Positions 46,880 through 56,407 are shown, counted from the first letter of the stretch. The stretch is 64,000 bases of DNA from Mycolicibacterium rufum (GCF_022374875.2 NZ_CP092427.2:868001-932000); one strand, 5' to 3'. Numbers and translations are program-made. Notes: generated by a model from the letters alone, not told the origin.

Positions 46880-47185
46880 CTACTCGGGCAGCCGCAGTTC
46901 GGGTTTGTCGACCTCTTCGATGTTGACGTCCTTGAACGTGATGACCCGCACCTGCTTGACGAAGCGCGCGGGCCGGTACATGTCCCACACCCAGGCATCG
47001 CCGAGGCGCAGCTCGAAGTACACCTCGCCGTCGGCGTTGCGCGGCACCATCTCGACGCTGTTGGCGAGGTAGAACCGGCGCTCCGTCTCCACCACGTAGC
47101 TGAACTGCCCGACGATGTCCTTGTACTCGCGGTAGAGCGAGAGCTCCATCTCGGTTTCGTACTTCTCGAGATCTTCGGCACTCAT
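46880..47185 (-). CDS. DUF2469 family protein
   Basis: A 101-residue acidic protein, conserved in actinobacteria next to rnhB (as Rv2901c). The sequence [20 protein letters not shown] opens the family, followed by [20 protein letters not shown]. It starts 4 bp inside the end of rnhB and is translationally linked to it. No catalytic motif or membrane segment. Function unknown. Confidence 0.88.
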   Translation of the reverse strand: MSAEDLEKYETEMELSLYREYKDIVGQFSYVVETERRFYLANSVEMVPRNADGEVYFELRLGDAWVWDMYRPARFVKQVRVITFKDVNIEEVDKPELRLPE

Positions 47186-47952
47186 CGGCTCAGCTGTCCT
47201 TCACGTCGTTCATAGATGTCGCAGTCTTCAGAGTCTTCAGCGTTGATGGGGCCCAGTGCCCACATCTTCGCGCACTCGTCGTCGCCATGCTCCCCGGGTT
47301 CCCGGAATACCAGTCGTCGCACATTGATGAACGAATACCGGTGCTGGCTGGACGGGCCCAGCCGGGCCAGCGCCGCACTGTGCGCCCGGGTGCTGTACCC
47401 CTTGTGTTCGGCGAAGCCGTACCCGGGGTGCTCGGCTTCCATCGCCACCATCAGCCGGTCGCGGCTGACCTTGGCCAGCACGCTGGCCGCAGCGATGCAC
47501 GCAGCGGCGGCGTCACCGCCGATCACCGGCAGCGACGGCGTCGGCAATCCGGGCACCCGGAAGCCGTCGGACAGCACGTAGCCGGGGCGCACGGGCAGTC
47601 CGGCGACCGCCCGGCGCATGCCCTCGATGTTGGCCACGTGCACCCCGCGGCGGTCCACTTCCACCGAGGGGATGAACACCACGTGGTAGGCCAGCGCATA
47701 GCGTTTGATCAGCGGAAACAGCCGTTCGCGCTCCGCCTCGCCCAGCTTCTTGGAGTCGTCGAGCGCGGCGAGGCTCTCCATCCGGTTCGGGCCCAGCACA
47801 CACGCGGCGACGACCAGCGGTCCGGCGCACGCCCCGCGCCCCACCTCGTCCACTCCGGCGACCGGGCCCAGCCCGGCCCGGTACAGGGCGCATTCCAGGG
47901 TGCGCAGACCCGACGATCTGCGGATCACCATTCTGGGAGGCCACGCCGGCAC
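47182..47952 (-). CDS. rnhB: Ribonuclease HII
   Basis: A 256-residue RNase HII. The acidic site begins with [20 protein letters not shown] (D34, E35), and the third acid lies in DGFRVPG near residue 129, with the fourth in [13 protein letters not shown] near 165. It cleaves RNA in RNA-DNA hybrids and removes misincorporated ribonucleotides. The C-terminus carries a roughly 45-residue acidic extension. Downstream of lepB by 15 bp. Confidence 0.94.
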   Translation of the reverse strand: MPAWPPRMVIRRSSGLRTLECALYRAGLGPVAGVDEVGRGACAGPLVVAACVLGPNRMESLAALDDSKKLGEAERERLFPLIKRYALAYHVVFIPSVEVDRRGVHVANIEGMRRAVAGLPVRPGYVLSDGFRVPGLPTPSLPVIGGDAAAACIAAASVLAKVSRDRLMVAMEAEHPGYGFAEHKGYSTRAHSAALARLGPSSQHRYSFINVRRLVFREPGEHGDDECAKMWALGPINAEDSEDCDIYERREGQLSR

Positions 47953-47967
47953 GTGTCGGCCCTTCCG

Positions 47968-48819
47968 TCAGCTCTGCGGGTCCACCGAGCTCACGCCACC
48001 CCACCGCGACGGCGGCCAGGCGATGAAGCGGGCCTTGCCGATGACGTTGTCCACCGGGATGGTGCCCGCGACCGGGTCACCGGTGCACAGCAGGCCGCGC
48101 TGCACGTCGGCGGGAAGATTCGAGCAGTGCGCCCGCGAGTCCGCGGAGTGGGTGCGGTTGTCGCCCATCACCCACAGCCGGCCCTCGGGCACGGTGACCG
48201 GACCGAACTCGTTGCCCAGGCATGGGTAGACCGCCGGATCGGCGTTCATCGTGTTCGGATCCAGGTAGGGCTCGTTGAGGGGTTTGCCGTCCACGGTCAA
48301 CCCGGTCGGCACACGGCATTCCACCGTCTGGCCGCCGACCGCGATCACCCGCTTGACCAGGTCGTTCTCGTCGGGCGGGACGAAACCGACGAACGACAGC
48401 GCGTTCTGCACGGCGCGCACGGCGGGATTGTCGGAGCGGATCGACTTATAGCCGATGCTCCAGTTCGGCGGGCCCTTGAACACGATCACGTCGCCGGGCT
48501 CCGGCTCGGAGAACCGGTAGGTGAGCTTGTCGACCATGATCCGGTCCCCGACGCAGCCGTTGCAGCCGTGCAGCGTGGGCTCCATCGACTCCGACGGAAT
48601 CAGGTACGGACGCGCGATGAACGTCAGCATCACGTAGTAGAGGACCACCGCGACGGTGACCAGGATGGCGGCCTCGCGCAGCGCGCCGCGCTTCTTCTTC
48701 GCCGGCGCGTCCTCGTCGGCGTCCGACGGGTCAGCGGGCTGAGGCGATTCGAGCGTCTGGTCCGACATCTGGTCCGAAGACGCATCGTCGGTGTCGGGGG
48801 TGTCCCTCGGTCCGGTCAC
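47968..48819 (-). CDS. lepB: Signal peptidase I
   Basis: A 283-residue membrane protease. After an acidic cytoplasmic tail (1-45) is one membrane helix (about 48-70). The catalytic serine lies in PSESMEPTL near residue 78 and the lysine in DLVKRVIAVGGQTVECR near 158; the box GDNRTHSADSR is near 219. It removes signal peptides from Sec and Tat exported proteins. Between rplS and rnhB, as in M. tuberculosis. Confidence 0.95.
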   Translation of the reverse strand: MTGPRDTPDTDDASSDQMSDQTLESPQPADPSDADEDAPAKKKRGALREAAILVTVAVVLYYVMLTFIARPYLIPSESMEPTLHGCNGCVGDRIMVDKLTYRFSEPEPGDVIVFKGPPNWSIGYKSIRSDNPAVRAVQNALSFVGFVPPDENDLVKRVIAVGGQTVECRVPTGLTVDGKPLNEPYLDPNTMNADPAVYPCLGNEFGPVTVPEGRLWVMGDNRTHSADSRAHCSNLPADVQRGLLCTGDPVAGTIPVDNVIGKARFIAWPPSRWGGVSSVDPQS

Positions 48820-48868
48820 GGGATCAGCGTAGTCAGCGCTGCGCCGAACCCGGTCCGCAGAAGCGGGG

Positions 48869-49210
48869 TCAGCGCTTCTCCTTGATCTTCGCCTTCTTGC
48901 CGCGCAGCTCGCGCAGGTAGTACAGCTTCGCGCGGCGCACGTCGCCGCGGGTCACGACGTCGATGTGGTCGATGTTGGGCGAGTGCACCGGGAACGTGCG
49001 CTCGACGCCCACGCCGTAGCTCTCCTTGCGGACGGTGAACGTCTCGCGGATGCCGCCGCCCTGGCGGCGGATCACGACGCCCTTGAAGACCTGGATGCGC
49101 TCCTTGGAGCCCTCGATGACCTTCACGTGGACGTTGACGGTGTCACCGGGACCGAACTCCGGGACGTCGTCACGCAACGACGTCTGGTCGACGAAATCCA
49201 GGGTGTTCAT
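48869..49210 (-). CDS. rplS: 50S ribosomal protein L19
   Basis: A 113-residue L19, normal length. The core [20 protein letters not shown] at residues 22-41 and [20 protein letters not shown] following are diagnostic. It lies at the 30S-50S interface. ATG 49210; lepB follows 49 bp downstream. Confidence 0.97.
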   Translation of the reverse strand: MNTLDFVDQTSLRDDVPEFGPGDTVNVHVKVIEGSKERIQVFKGVVIRRQGGGIRETFTVRKESYGVGVERTFPVHSPNIDHIDVVTRGDVRRAKLYYLRELRGKKAKIKEKR

Positions 49211-49516
49211 CGGTCACACTTCCTCGGTGTCGGCGGCTGCTGGCGGCGTCGGGGGTGACGCGCGCAGAGCCGATGGGGTTTCGGGCGTCTGGGGCGGGTC
49301 GTGCAGCGGAGCGGCAGTCCCCTGCCGTGCACAGACAACTGCCCAATTGTGCCAGACGGGACCCGGATCTCCGAAATCGACGGCGGCAGCGGTGACGGTG
49401 CGTTGCCAACAAGCGCACACCGGGTACACAGCCGTTACCCTTGGTCGCACGGGCGCGCCAGGACAGCGCCCGATTCTTCGGACCAGTGTAGGCCCACACA
49501 CTCGGGAGGACGAGCG
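49211..49516. other. Divergent intergenic region between rplS and the first lppW-like gene
   Basis: 306 bp without a credible gene. It should hold the rplS promoter and leader on the minus strand and the lipoprotein promoter on the plus strand. A small inverted repeat GGGCGC/GCGCCC is at 49451-49456 and 49466-49471. GGGAGGA at 49504-49510 is the ribosome binding site of the lipoprotein gene. No clear consensus promoter is recognised. Confidence 0.45.
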
Positions 49517-50458
49517 ATGCGATCGCGGCCGTGGCGGCTGGTCAAGACCACCGCCGCCCTGAGCATCGCCACGGTGGCACTCGGCGGGTGCGAAGCCCAG
49601 GTGCACGGCGCGCCGCCGGACCCCGACGGCCCGCAGCTGACCGTGGTCGCCCCGCTGGGGACCGCGGCGCCGCTGCCGGATCAGCCGCCCGACCAGCCGA
49701 CCGCGTCCTTCCTGGGCCTGGCCGACCGCGAACGCCGGGCGACCGCGGCGGCCGCCGACGAGGGCGCCGACATCACCGCGGCGGTGCTCGACCGCAACAC
49801 CGGCGAACTCGTCACCAACGGCGACACCCGCACGATCGCGATCGCGTCGGTGGTCAAGCTGTTCATCGCCGACGACCTCCTGCTGCAGGTCGCCAAGGGC
49901 CAGACGACGCTGTCGCCGGACGACCGCACGATGCTCGACGTCATGCTGCGCTCCTCCGACGACAGCGCGGCCGAGGTCTTCTGGAACCGCAGCGGCGGCA
50001 GCGCGATCATCAATCGGGTGGTGAGCCGCTACGGCCTGACCTCGACCAGGCCGCCGAACAACGGACGCTGGTTCAACACCATCAGCACCGTCACCGATCT
50101 GGTCCGCTACTACGACAAGCTGCTGGCCGGCACCGGCGGACTGCCGGGCGAACAGGCCAGCATCATCCTGTCGAACCTGGCGGCCTCCACCCCCACCGCA
50201 CCCGACGGCATGGTCCCGGGCGGCGTGTACCCGCAGCGCTTCGGCATCCCCGAGGGCCTTCCCGGCGACCCGGTCGCTGTCAAGCAGGGCTGGATGTGCT
50301 GCGTCGGCTCCGACTGGATGCACCTGTCCACCGGCGTCATCGGCCCCGATCGCCGCTACGTGATGGCCATCGCCTCGATGCAGCCCACCGACGCCGCCAC
50401 CGCCCGCAAGACCATCACCGCGGCCGTCCGGGCGATGTTCCCGGAAGGACGGATCTGA
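49517..50458 (+). CDS. Serine-hydrolase-like lipoprotein, LppW type (copy 1)
   Basis: A 313-residue exported lipoprotein. The signal sequence ends in the lipobox ALGGC, with C25 as lipidation site, followed by a Pro-rich linker. The penicillin-binding/beta-lactamase-like domain starts near residue 75, with SVVK (S111, K114) as the SxxK motif, SDDSAA near 153 at the SxN position, and KQGW near 266 in place of KTG. A functional beta-lactamase is unlikely; a binding or D,D-peptidase-like role is possible. It occupies the position of lppW (Rv2905). Confidence 0.8.
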   Translation: MRSRPWRLVKTTAALSIATVALGGCEAQVHGAPPDPDGPQLTVVAPLGTAAPLPDQPPDQPTASFLGLADRERRATAAAADEGADITAAVLDRNTGELVTNGDTRTIAIASVVKLFIADDLLLQVAKGQTTLSPDDRTMLDVMLRSSDDSAAEVFWNRSGGSAIINRVVSRYGLTSTRPPNNGRWFNTISTVTDLVRYYDKLLAGTGGLPGEQASIILSNLAASTPTAPDGMVPGGVYPQRFGIPEGLPGDPVAVKQGWMCCVGSDWMHLSTGVIGPDRRYVMAIASMQPTDAATARKTITAAVRAMFPEGRI

Positions 50459-50460
50459 CA

Positions 50461-51396
50461 GTGACTTCATCGACGACACGGCGGTCGAGGGCACGGCGGT
50501 CGAGGGCCGCCGCCTCCGTGGTGGGCGCGGCGCTGCTGCTGGTGGGCTGCGCGTCGCCGACCTCCGAGCCGCCGCCGCCGGCGCCGGACCGTCCCCAGTC
50601 CACAGCTGTCGCCCCGCAGAGCAACGCGATCCCGCTGCCGGCGGCCCCGCCCGGCCCGCCCGGGCTGGGCTTCGAGGGCCTGGACGCCCGGATGCGGCAG
50701 GCGAGCGCGGACTCCGGGGCCGACATCAAGGCTGTGGTGATGGACCGCACCACCGGCCAGATCATCTCCAACGGTGACAACGGACCCTTCCCGATCGCCT
50801 CGGTGGTCAAACTGTTCATCGCCGACGACCTGCTGCTGCAGGTGTCCCAGGGCAAGACCCAACTCTCGCCCGCCGATCGCAGATCGCTGGACGTGATGTT
50901 GCGGTCCTCCGATGACAGTGCCGCGCAGAATTTCTGGGACCGCAGCGGCGGCAACGCCATCATCGGCCGGGTGGTGGCACGCTACGGTCTGACGGGCACG
51001 ACGGCGCCCTACAACGGGCACTGGGACGTCACGCAGAGCACCGCCGGTGACCTCGTCCGCTACTACGACATGCTGCTCGACGGCACGGGCGGGCTGCCGC
51101 CCGAGCAGGCTGACGTCATCATCGGCAATCTGGCGCAGTCCACCCCCACGGGCACCGACGGGTATCCGCAGCGGTTCGGCATCCCCGACGGACTGTATGC
51201 CGAACCGGTCGCGGTCAAACAGGGTTGGTTCTGCTGCTGGAACGGTGGCAACCAGCTTCATGTCACCACCGGCGTGATCGGCGCCGACCATCGCTACGTG
51301 ATGGCCATCGGCTCGCTCGATCCCACCAGCGAGGCGGACGCCCGCAACGACTTGACGCAGGTCGTCAAGGAGATGTTCCCCGGCGGGAAGATCTAG
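50461..51396 (+). CDS. Serine-hydrolase-like lipoprotein, LppW type (copy 2)
   Basis: A 311-residue paralog of the preceding protein, starting at GTG 50461 two bases after its stop. The N-terminus is Arg-rich, the lipobox is LLLVGC (C30), and a Pro-rich linker follows. SVVK (S114, K117), [17 protein letters not shown] and [10 protein letters not shown] align closely with copy 1. Both end with a matching helix (EMFPGGKI versus AMFPEGRI). A tandem duplication within one operon, where one lppW gene is recalled for M. tuberculosis. Confidence 0.8.
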   Translation: MTSSTTRRSRARRSRAAASVVGAALLLVGCASPTSEPPPPAPDRPQSTAVAPQSNAIPLPAAPPGPPGLGFEGLDARMRQASADSGADIKAVVMDRTTGQIISNGDNGPFPIASVVKLFIADDLLLQVSQGKTQLSPADRRSLDVMLRSSDDSAAQNFWDRSGGNAIIGRVVARYGLTGTTAPYNGHWDVTQSTAGDLVRYYDMLLDGTGGLPPEQADVIIGNLAQSTPTGTDGYPQRFGIPDGLYAEPVAVKQGWFCCWNGGNQLHVTTGVIGADHRYVMAIGSLDPTSEADARNDLTQVVKEMFPGGKI

Positions 51397-52091
51397 CGTT
51401 CGCCGCCGTCGAGCAGATCGGGACGCCGCTCTCTGGTCCGCGCGAGACTCTGCTCACGGCGCCAGGCCTCGATCCGGGCGTGGTCGCCGGAGCGCAACAC
51501 CTCGGGCACCTCGAGGTCGCGCCACATGGCGGGGCGGGTGTAGCTGGGCCCCTCCAGCAGCCCTCCGACCGAGTCGGAGTGCGAATCATCCTGATGCGAC
51601 GCAGGATTGCCGAGCACGTCGGGCAACAGCCGCAGCACCGCCTCGATCATCACCACGGCCGCGGACTCTCCGCCGGGCAGCACGTAGTCCCCGATCGAGA
51701 CCTCCTCGACGCGCATCCGCCGCGCCGCGTCGTCGACCACGCGTTGGTCGATGCCCTCGTAGCGGCCGCACGCGAAGACCAGGTGTGTCTCGCTGGTCCA
51801 CCGCTGCGCGGTCGTCTGGGTGAAGAGCCGACCCGCGGGGGTCGGCACCACGAGAAGTGTTTCAGGAGAACAGATCTCGTCGAGTGCCGCACCCCATACC
51901 GGCGCCTTCATCACCATGCCGGGGCCGCCGCCGTACGGCGAGTCGTCGACGGAGCGGTGCACGTCGTGGGTCCAGCGGCGTAGGTCGTGCACGGCCAGGT
52001 CGACGACACCCGCGTCGATCGCCCTGCCGGGCAACGACTGTCGCAGCGGATCGAGGAACTGCGGGAAGATCGAGACGACGTCGATGCGCAT
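51393..52091 (-). CDS. trmD: tRNA (guanine37-N1)-methyltransferase
   Basis: A 232-residue SPOUT enzyme. [20 protein letters not shown] at the N-terminus, [17 protein letters not shown] near residue 50, and the knot segment [11 protein letters not shown] followed by [16 protein letters not shown] near 133 are diagnostic. It methylates G37 of tRNAs to prevent frameshifting. It belongs to the rpsP-KH-rimM-trmD cluster; 14 bp separate it from rimM. Its end overlaps the second lipoprotein gene by 4 bp. Confidence 0.96.
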   Translation of the reverse strand: MRIDVVSIFPQFLDPLRQSLPGRAIDAGVVDLAVHDLRRWTHDVHRSVDDSPYGGGPGMVMKAPVWGAALDEICSPETLLVVPTPAGRLFTQTTAQRWTSETHLVFACGRYEGIDQRVVDDAARRMRVEEVSIGDYVLPGGESAAVVMIEAVLRLLPDVLGNPASHQDDSHSDSVGGLLEGPSYTRPAMWRDLEVPEVLRSGDHARIEAWRREQSLARTRERRPDLLDGGER

Positions 52092-52105
52092 GGTGGTGCG
52101 TGGCC

Positions 52106-52630
52106 TCAGTCGTCCAGGTCGAGCAGACCGTCGGGCGGATCGATCACGACGGTGCCCTCGGACAGGGACACCGAGGTCACGATGGCGGACACGAACGGCA
52201 CCAGGACCTCCCCGCCGTCGGCGCGCGTGACCGACAGCAGTTCCCCGGCCGCGGTGTGCAGGACCTCGGCCACCGTCCCCACCGCGGCGCCGTCGACGGT
52301 CGTCACCGTCAGCCCTTCGAGCTGGTGGTCGTAGAACTCGTCGGGGTCCTCGATCGGCGGGAGCGCGGCGGCGTCGACGAGGAACAGCGTGCCGCGCAGC
52401 GCGTCGGCCGCGTCGCGGTCGGCGACGCCCTGCAACCGCATCAGCAGCCTGCCGCCGTGGGCACGCACCGACTCGACGACGAAGTCACGCTCGGTGCCGC
52501 CGCGCGGCGGCCGGCCGCGCAGCACGACACCGGGAGCGAACCGGTCGTCCGGGTCGTCGGTGCGCACGTCGACGGCGACCTCGCCGGTGACGCCGTGCGC
52601 CTTGACGACGCGACCGACCACCAGGTCCAT
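52106..52630 (-). CDS. rimM: 16S rRNA processing protein RimM
   Basis: A 174-residue assembly factor. The N-terminal barrel starts [20 protein letters not shown] and the PRC-barrel domain begins near residue 98 with [20 protein letters not shown]. It binds S19 and helps mature the 30S head. The ATG immediately follows the KH gene stop. Confidence 0.95.
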   Translation of the reverse strand: MDLVVGRVVKAHGVTGEVAVDVRTDDPDDRFAPGVVLRGRPPRGGTERDFVVESVRAHGGRLLMRLQGVADRDAADALRGTLFLVDAAALPPIEDPDEFYDHQLEGLTVTTVDGAAVGTVAEVLHTAAGELLSVTRADGGEVLVPFVSAIVTSVSLSEGTVVIDPPDGLLDLDD

Positions 52631-52873
52631 CTACTGGTCGGTGTCCACCACGTCGACGCGGATCCCGCGGCCGCCGATGCCGGCCACCAGGGTGCGCAGC
52701 GCGGTCGCGGTGCGGCCGCCCCGGCCGATCACCTTGCCCAGGTCATCGGGGTGAACGTGCACCTCGACCGTGCGGCCGCGGCGGTTGGTCACCATGTCGA
52801 CGCGGACATCGTCGGGGTTGTCGACGATCCCGCGAACCAGATGCTCGACAGCGTCGACGACGACGGAACTCAT
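52631..52873 (-). CDS. KH domain RNA-binding protein
   Basis: An 80-residue single KH domain of the KhpA type (Rv2908c by position). The RNA-binding GxxG motif is in [17 protein letters not shown] near residue 49. KhpA proteins bind a wide set of RNAs and affect cell division in other bacteria. Its ATG overlaps the rpsP stop by 4 bp. Confidence 0.93.
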   Translation of the reverse strand: MSSVVVDAVEHLVRGIVDNPDDVRVDMVTNRRGRTVEVHVHPDDLGKVIGRGGRTATALRTLVAGIGGRGIRVDVVDTDQ

Positions 52874-53394
52874 GAGTCAGCAGCAGTGGCGCCGGCGACC
52901 GTGGCGTCCTCGCCCTCAGCGGCGGGCTCGGACTTGTCGGCGGACCCGGACGGGTCGGCCGTCGCCTCGACGTCGGAGGCCTCGGGCTCCGCCTTCTTGG
53001 CGGCCGGGGCCTTCTTCTTCTTCGGCGTCGTGGCCTCGGTGGACGGGCCGCCCTCGGCCTCGGCCAGCGCGGCGTTGAACAGGTCGAGCTTGGAGGGCTT
53101 GGGCTCCTTGACCTTCAGCGTGCCCTCGGCGCCCGGCAGGCCCTTGAACTTCTGCCAGTCACCGGTGATCTTGAGCAGCGCCACGACGGGCTCGGTGGGC
53201 TGGGCGCCCACACCCAGCCAGTACTGGGCGCGCTCGGAGTCGATCTCGATGAGGCTCGGCTCTTCCTTGGGGTGGTACCGGCCGATGACCTCGATGGCGC
53301 GGCCGTCGCGGCGGGTGCGCGCGTCGGCGACGGCGATGCGGTACTGGGGATTGCGGATCTTGCCGAGACGGGTCAGCTTGATCTTGACAGCCAT
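52870..53394 (-). CDS. rpsP: 30S ribosomal protein S16 with C-terminal extension
   Basis: A 174-residue protein. The S16 core (1-85) starts [20 protein letters not shown]; the remaining roughly 85 residues are a low-complexity tail rich in Ala, Glu and Lys with [17 protein letters not shown]. Typical S16 is 80-90 residues; extended forms are known in mycobacteria, this one being about as long as the core itself. First gene of the rpsP-khpA-rimM-trmD cluster. Confidence 0.95.
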   Translation of the reverse strand: MAVKIKLTRLGKIRNPQYRIAVADARTRRDGRAIEVIGRYHPKEEPSLIEIDSERAQYWLGVGAQPTEPVVALLKITGDWQKFKGLPGAEGTLKVKEPKPSKLDLFNAALAEAEGGPSTEATTPKKKKAPAAKKAEPEASDVEATADPSGSADKSEPAAEGEDATVAGATAADS

Positions 53395-53566
53395 GAACTA
53401 CTACTCCTGTTGCGTTGCCACGCTGCAATTCGGCGATGCGGGCGGATTGCCCGATCCGGTTTTGCCTTACGTGTGTGACCGCCGCGGAGCCGGAGTCCCG
53501 GGGCAGACAGCCGCCCATTGTGCCAGAGCCCTGGCCACGGACAGAAATCCGTGCGACGTTCGAGGG

Positions 53567-54058
53567 ATGGATGACGCTGCTGTGCTGCTCGAGATCGAGT
53601 CGATCAAACAGCTCAAGGCACGCTACTGCCGCCACCTCGACACCAAGGACTGGGACGCCTGGCGGGCGCTGTTCACCGAGGACTTCCGCAGCGACACCTC
53701 GCAGGCCGGCGGCAAGGTCATCGTCGGCGCCGACGACTTCGTCGCCTTCACCCGTGCCAGCTTGCGCGATCGCGCCACCGTGCATCAGGTGCACGCCCCC
53801 GAACTCGAGCTGACCTCGGCGACGACGGCGCAGGGCATCTGGGCGCTGGAGGACGTGGTGCGGCTGGCCCCCGGGGTGAACCTGCGCGGGTACGGGCACT
53901 ACCGGGAGACCTACGCCAAGGTCGACGGACGCTGGTTGATCACCGCCTCCACGCTGACCCGGCTGCGCGAGGACGTCTTCAACCTGGTGGTGACGGTGTA
54001 TCTGTCCGACCGCGTCAAGAGGGTCGCCGCGGCCGTGGGCCGGCGGCTGGCGCGCTGA
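53567..54058 (+). CDS. NTF2-like (SnoaL-type) family protein
   Basis: A 163-residue protein from ATG 53567. The conserved segment IKQLKARYCRHLDTKDWDAW near residues 13-32 and FTEDFRSDTS mark the SnoaL_4 cone fold. The last 20 residues (VYLSDRVKRVAAAVGRRLAR) form a basic helix. A gene of this type next to rpsP is also recalled in M. tuberculosis (Rv2910c), though strand relations were not checked. Catalytic role unknown. Confidence 0.8.
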   Translation: MDDAAVLLEIESIKQLKARYCRHLDTKDWDAWRALFTEDFRSDTSQAGGKVIVGADDFVAFTRASLRDRATVHQVHAPELELTSATTAQGIWALEDVVRLAPGVNLRGYGHYRETYAKVDGRWLITASTLTRLREDVFNLVVTVYLSDRVKRVAAAVGRRLAR

Positions 54059-54076
54059 GCAGTGCCGGATCCGGTG

Positions 54077-54523
54077 TCACATCAGCTTGTCGAAGCACTT
54101 CTCCTCGACCCGCTTGCTCATCCGCCAGCCCTGGTCGGTGCGGACGAACTCGTCGACGTACCAGATGCCCACGAAATAGATCTGCGCTGCGTTCTTGTCG
54201 ACGTCGCCGCCCATCACCATCGGGTTGAAGCAGATCGCCCGTGACGTCGCGGTGTCACCCGAGACGCGGATGTCGACGTTGCCGAGCATGTGGTAGTACA
54301 TCGGGAAGTTCGGCAGGACCTCCTTCAACCACGCCTTGACCTCGGGGAACCGCCCTTCGATACCGCCGGCGACGCTGTAGTCGATGTAGGCGTCCGGGGT
54401 GAACACCGCGTCGAGGTCGTCGAACCGCTTCTGGTCGATCGCGGTGGAGTAGTCGATCAGCAGTTGCTGGATCTCCAGCCGATCGGAGATCTCCTCGAGG
54501 CTCAACATGCCTCGATTGAACAC
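54077..54523 (-). CDS. NTF2-like (SnoaL-type) family protein
   Basis: A 148-residue protein; ATG 54523 or 54508 may be the start. DRLEIQQLLIDYSTAIDQKR near residue 14 and FTPDAYIDYS near 41 are family features, with HMLGNVDIRVSGDTATSRAI later. It converges on the gene at 53567, which is of the same family, 18 bp away, so they probably arose by an old duplication. Function unknown. Confidence 0.8.
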   Translation of the reverse strand: MFNRGMLSLEEISDRLEIQQLLIDYSTAIDQKRFDDLDAVFTPDAYIDYSVAGGIEGRFPEVKAWLKEVLPNFPMYYHMLGNVDIRVSGDTATSRAICFNPMVMGGDVDKNAAQIYFVGIWYVDEFVRTDQGWRMSKRVEEKCFDKLM

Positions 54524-54553
54524 GATCGCCGACCGTGATTAGGCTCAGCCGTC

Positions 54554-55438
54554 ATGACGAGGCTTCTCGCGTGCCTGGGGGCCACGCTGTGCCTGCTCGC
54601 GGGACTGTCGACGCCGCACTCCGGCGCGGTGCCCGTGTCCGGGATCAGCCAGCCCGCCGGGAGCGTCCCGATTCCCGACGGTCCGGCCGAGGCGTGGATC
54701 CTGGCCGACATGGACACCGGAGCGGTCCTCGCGGGCCGCAACGAGAACGCACGGTTCGCACCGGCGAGCACCATCAAGGTGCTGCTGGCGCTCACCGTCC
54801 TCGACGAACTCCCCCTCGACGCCACCGTGGTGGCCAACGAGGCCGACACCCGGGTCGAGTGCAACTGCGCCGGTGTCGCCCCGGGGACGACCTACACCGC
54901 GCGGCAGCTGCTCGAGGCGCTGCTGCTCGTCTCCGGCAATGACGCCGCGAACACCCTGGCCACCATGCTGGGCGGCCGGGACGCCGCCGCGGCCAAGATG
55001 AACGCCACAGCAGCGTCGGTGGGTGCGCTCGGCACGACCGCCGGATCGCCGTCGGGCATCGACGGCCCCGGCATCGACATCTGGTCCACGCCGCACGATC
55101 TGGCGGTCATCTTCCGGGCGGCGATGGCCAACCCGGTGTTCGCCCAGATCACCGCGCAGCCCACCGCGGTGTTCCCCACCCGCACCGGCGACGTGGTGCT
55201 GGTCAACCAGGACGAACTGCTGCACCGCTACCCCGGCACGTTCGGCGGCAAGACCGGCTACACCGACCTCGCGCAGAAGACGTTCGTCGGCGGGGCCGAG
55301 CGCGGCGGCCGCCACCTGGTGGTGGCGCTGATGCACGGTCTGGTCCGCGAGGGCGGGCCCACCTACTGGGATCAGGCCGCCGCGCTGCTGGACTGGGGCT
55401 TCGCGCTGGGCCCCAACGCCGGGATCAGCGCGCTGTAG
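54554..55438 (+). CDS. dacB2: D-alanyl-D-alanine carboxypeptidase (PBP5/DacB type, copy 1)
   Basis: A 294-residue exported peptidase with a signal peptide (about 1-25). Penicillin-binding motifs: STIK (S72, K75), SGN (127-129) and KTG (233-235). It removes the terminal D-Ala from peptidoglycan pentapeptides. A CNC pair at 103-105 (VECNCAG) could form a disulfide or bind metal. It is the positional equivalent of Rv2911. No C-terminal amphipathic anchor is obvious. Confidence 0.9.
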   Translation: MTRLLACLGATLCLLAGLSTPHSGAVPVSGISQPAGSVPIPDGPAEAWILADMDTGAVLAGRNENARFAPASTIKVLLALTVLDELPLDATVVANEADTRVECNCAGVAPGTTYTARQLLEALLLVSGNDAANTLATMLGGRDAAAAKMNATAASVGALGTTAGSPSGIDGPGIDIWSTPHDLAVIFRAAMANPVFAQITAQPTAVFPTRTGDVVLVNQDELLHRYPGTFGGKTGYTDLAQKTFVGGAERGGRHLVVALMHGLVREGGPTYWDQAAALLDWGFALGPNAGISAL

Positions 55439-55512
55439 CGCACGCCGGCCGGGTCGGAGTCGGTATCCGACGGTGATCTGACCGAGTCCTGGCGCGACTA
55501 GCGTCGCCACCC

Positions 55513-56337
55513 GTGCGACGAGGATTCGCGGGGCTGGCGCTCGCCCTGTGCGTGACGCTGGTCGCACCCGTCCCCTCCGCCGCTGCCCAACCTGACGTCG
55601 AACCGGCTGCCGCACAAGCGCTTCCGGACGGTCCCGCGCAGGCGTGGCTGGTCGCCGATCTGGACACCGGCCGGGTGCTCGCCAGCCGGGACCCCTACGG
55701 GCGCTACGCCCCGGCCAGCACCATCAAGGTGCTCCTCGCGATGGTCGTGCTCGACCACCTGCGGCCGGACAACTTCGCCCGGGCCAACGCCTCGCATACC
55801 GAGGTCGAATGTTCCTGTGTAGGACTGCAACCCGGCCAGGCCTACACGACCCAGCAGCTGCTCTCGGCGCTGCTGATGGTGTCGGGCAACGACGCGGCGA
55901 ACATGCTCGCCGACATGCTCGGCGGCCAGCAGGTCGCCGTCGCGGCGATGAACCGCAAGGCGGCCCTGGTCGGTGCGCGCGCCACGAAGGCGTCGTCGCC
56001 GTCCGGGCTGGACGGCCCCGGCTGGGAGTCGATCACCTCGCCGCACGACCTCGCGGTGATCCTGCGCGCTGCGCTGCAGTATCCCCTGATCGCCGCGATC
56101 ATGCGGTCGCCGACGGCGCCCTTCCCGGGCAAGACCCTGCAGAACCAGAACGAACTGCTGACCCGGTATCCCGGCGATCTGGCCGGCAAGACCGGTTACA
56201 CCAATCGGGCCCGCAAGACCTATGTCGGCGCGGCGCAGCGCGGCAGCCGGCGGCTGGTGGTGGTGCAGATGTACGGCAGCGGCGACCTGTACGGCCAGGC
56301 GATCGACCTGTTCGACTGGGGTTTCCGCCAGCCGTGA
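55513..56337 (+). CDS. D-alanyl-D-alanine carboxypeptidase (copy 2)
   Basis: A 274-residue paralog 74 bp downstream of copy 1. Signal peptide 1-25; STIK (S69, K72), SGN (124-126) and KTG (226-228) are all intact. The VECSCVG segment (98-104) again has the CxC pair. It differs in the region before KTG, where it is shorter. Both are likely active; they may have different substrate or timing preferences. Confidence 0.88.
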   Translation: MRRGFAGLALALCVTLVAPVPSAAAQPDVEPAAAQALPDGPAQAWLVADLDTGRVLASRDPYGRYAPASTIKVLLAMVVLDHLRPDNFARANASHTEVECSCVGLQPGQAYTTQQLLSALLMVSGNDAANMLADMLGGQQVAVAAMNRKAALVGARATKASSPSGLDGPGWESITSPHDLAVILRAALQYPLIAAIMRSPTAPFPGKTLQNQNELLTRYPGDLAGKTGYTNRARKTYVGAAQRGSRRLVVVQMYGSGDLYGQAIDLFDWGFRQP

Positions 56338-56350
56338 GCCGCGCGGTCAC

Positions 56351-56407
56351 CGAGCGTGCACACACGGTCGTGTTTCGGCCGCGATCACGACCGTGGCGGC
56401 ACGCTCG
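56351..56407. terminator. Long bidirectional hairpin between convergent genes
   Basis: Outer arms CGAGCGTGC (56351-56359) and GCACGCTCG (56399-56407), a symmetrical 3-nt internal loop, then inner arms CACGGTCGTG (56363-56372) and CACGACCGTG (56386-56395) around a 13-nt loop: 19 base pairs in all. It fills the gap between the carboxypeptidase and the amidohydrolase gene, so it can stop transcription from both sides. Confidence 0.75.

Noticed and set aside
49531..50458. An open frame in front of the second lipoprotein gene, in frame with it, through the first lipoprotein gene.
   Set aside because: It is a shadow of the first lipoprotein gene; GTG 50461 with its own signal peptide and lipobox is the start.
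51857..53566. A very long open frame on the plus strand opposite trmD, rimM, the KH gene and rpsP, joined to the NTF2-like gene.
   Set aside because: Only the part from ATG 53567 shows protein-family similarity; the rest is antisense to conserved ribosome genes.
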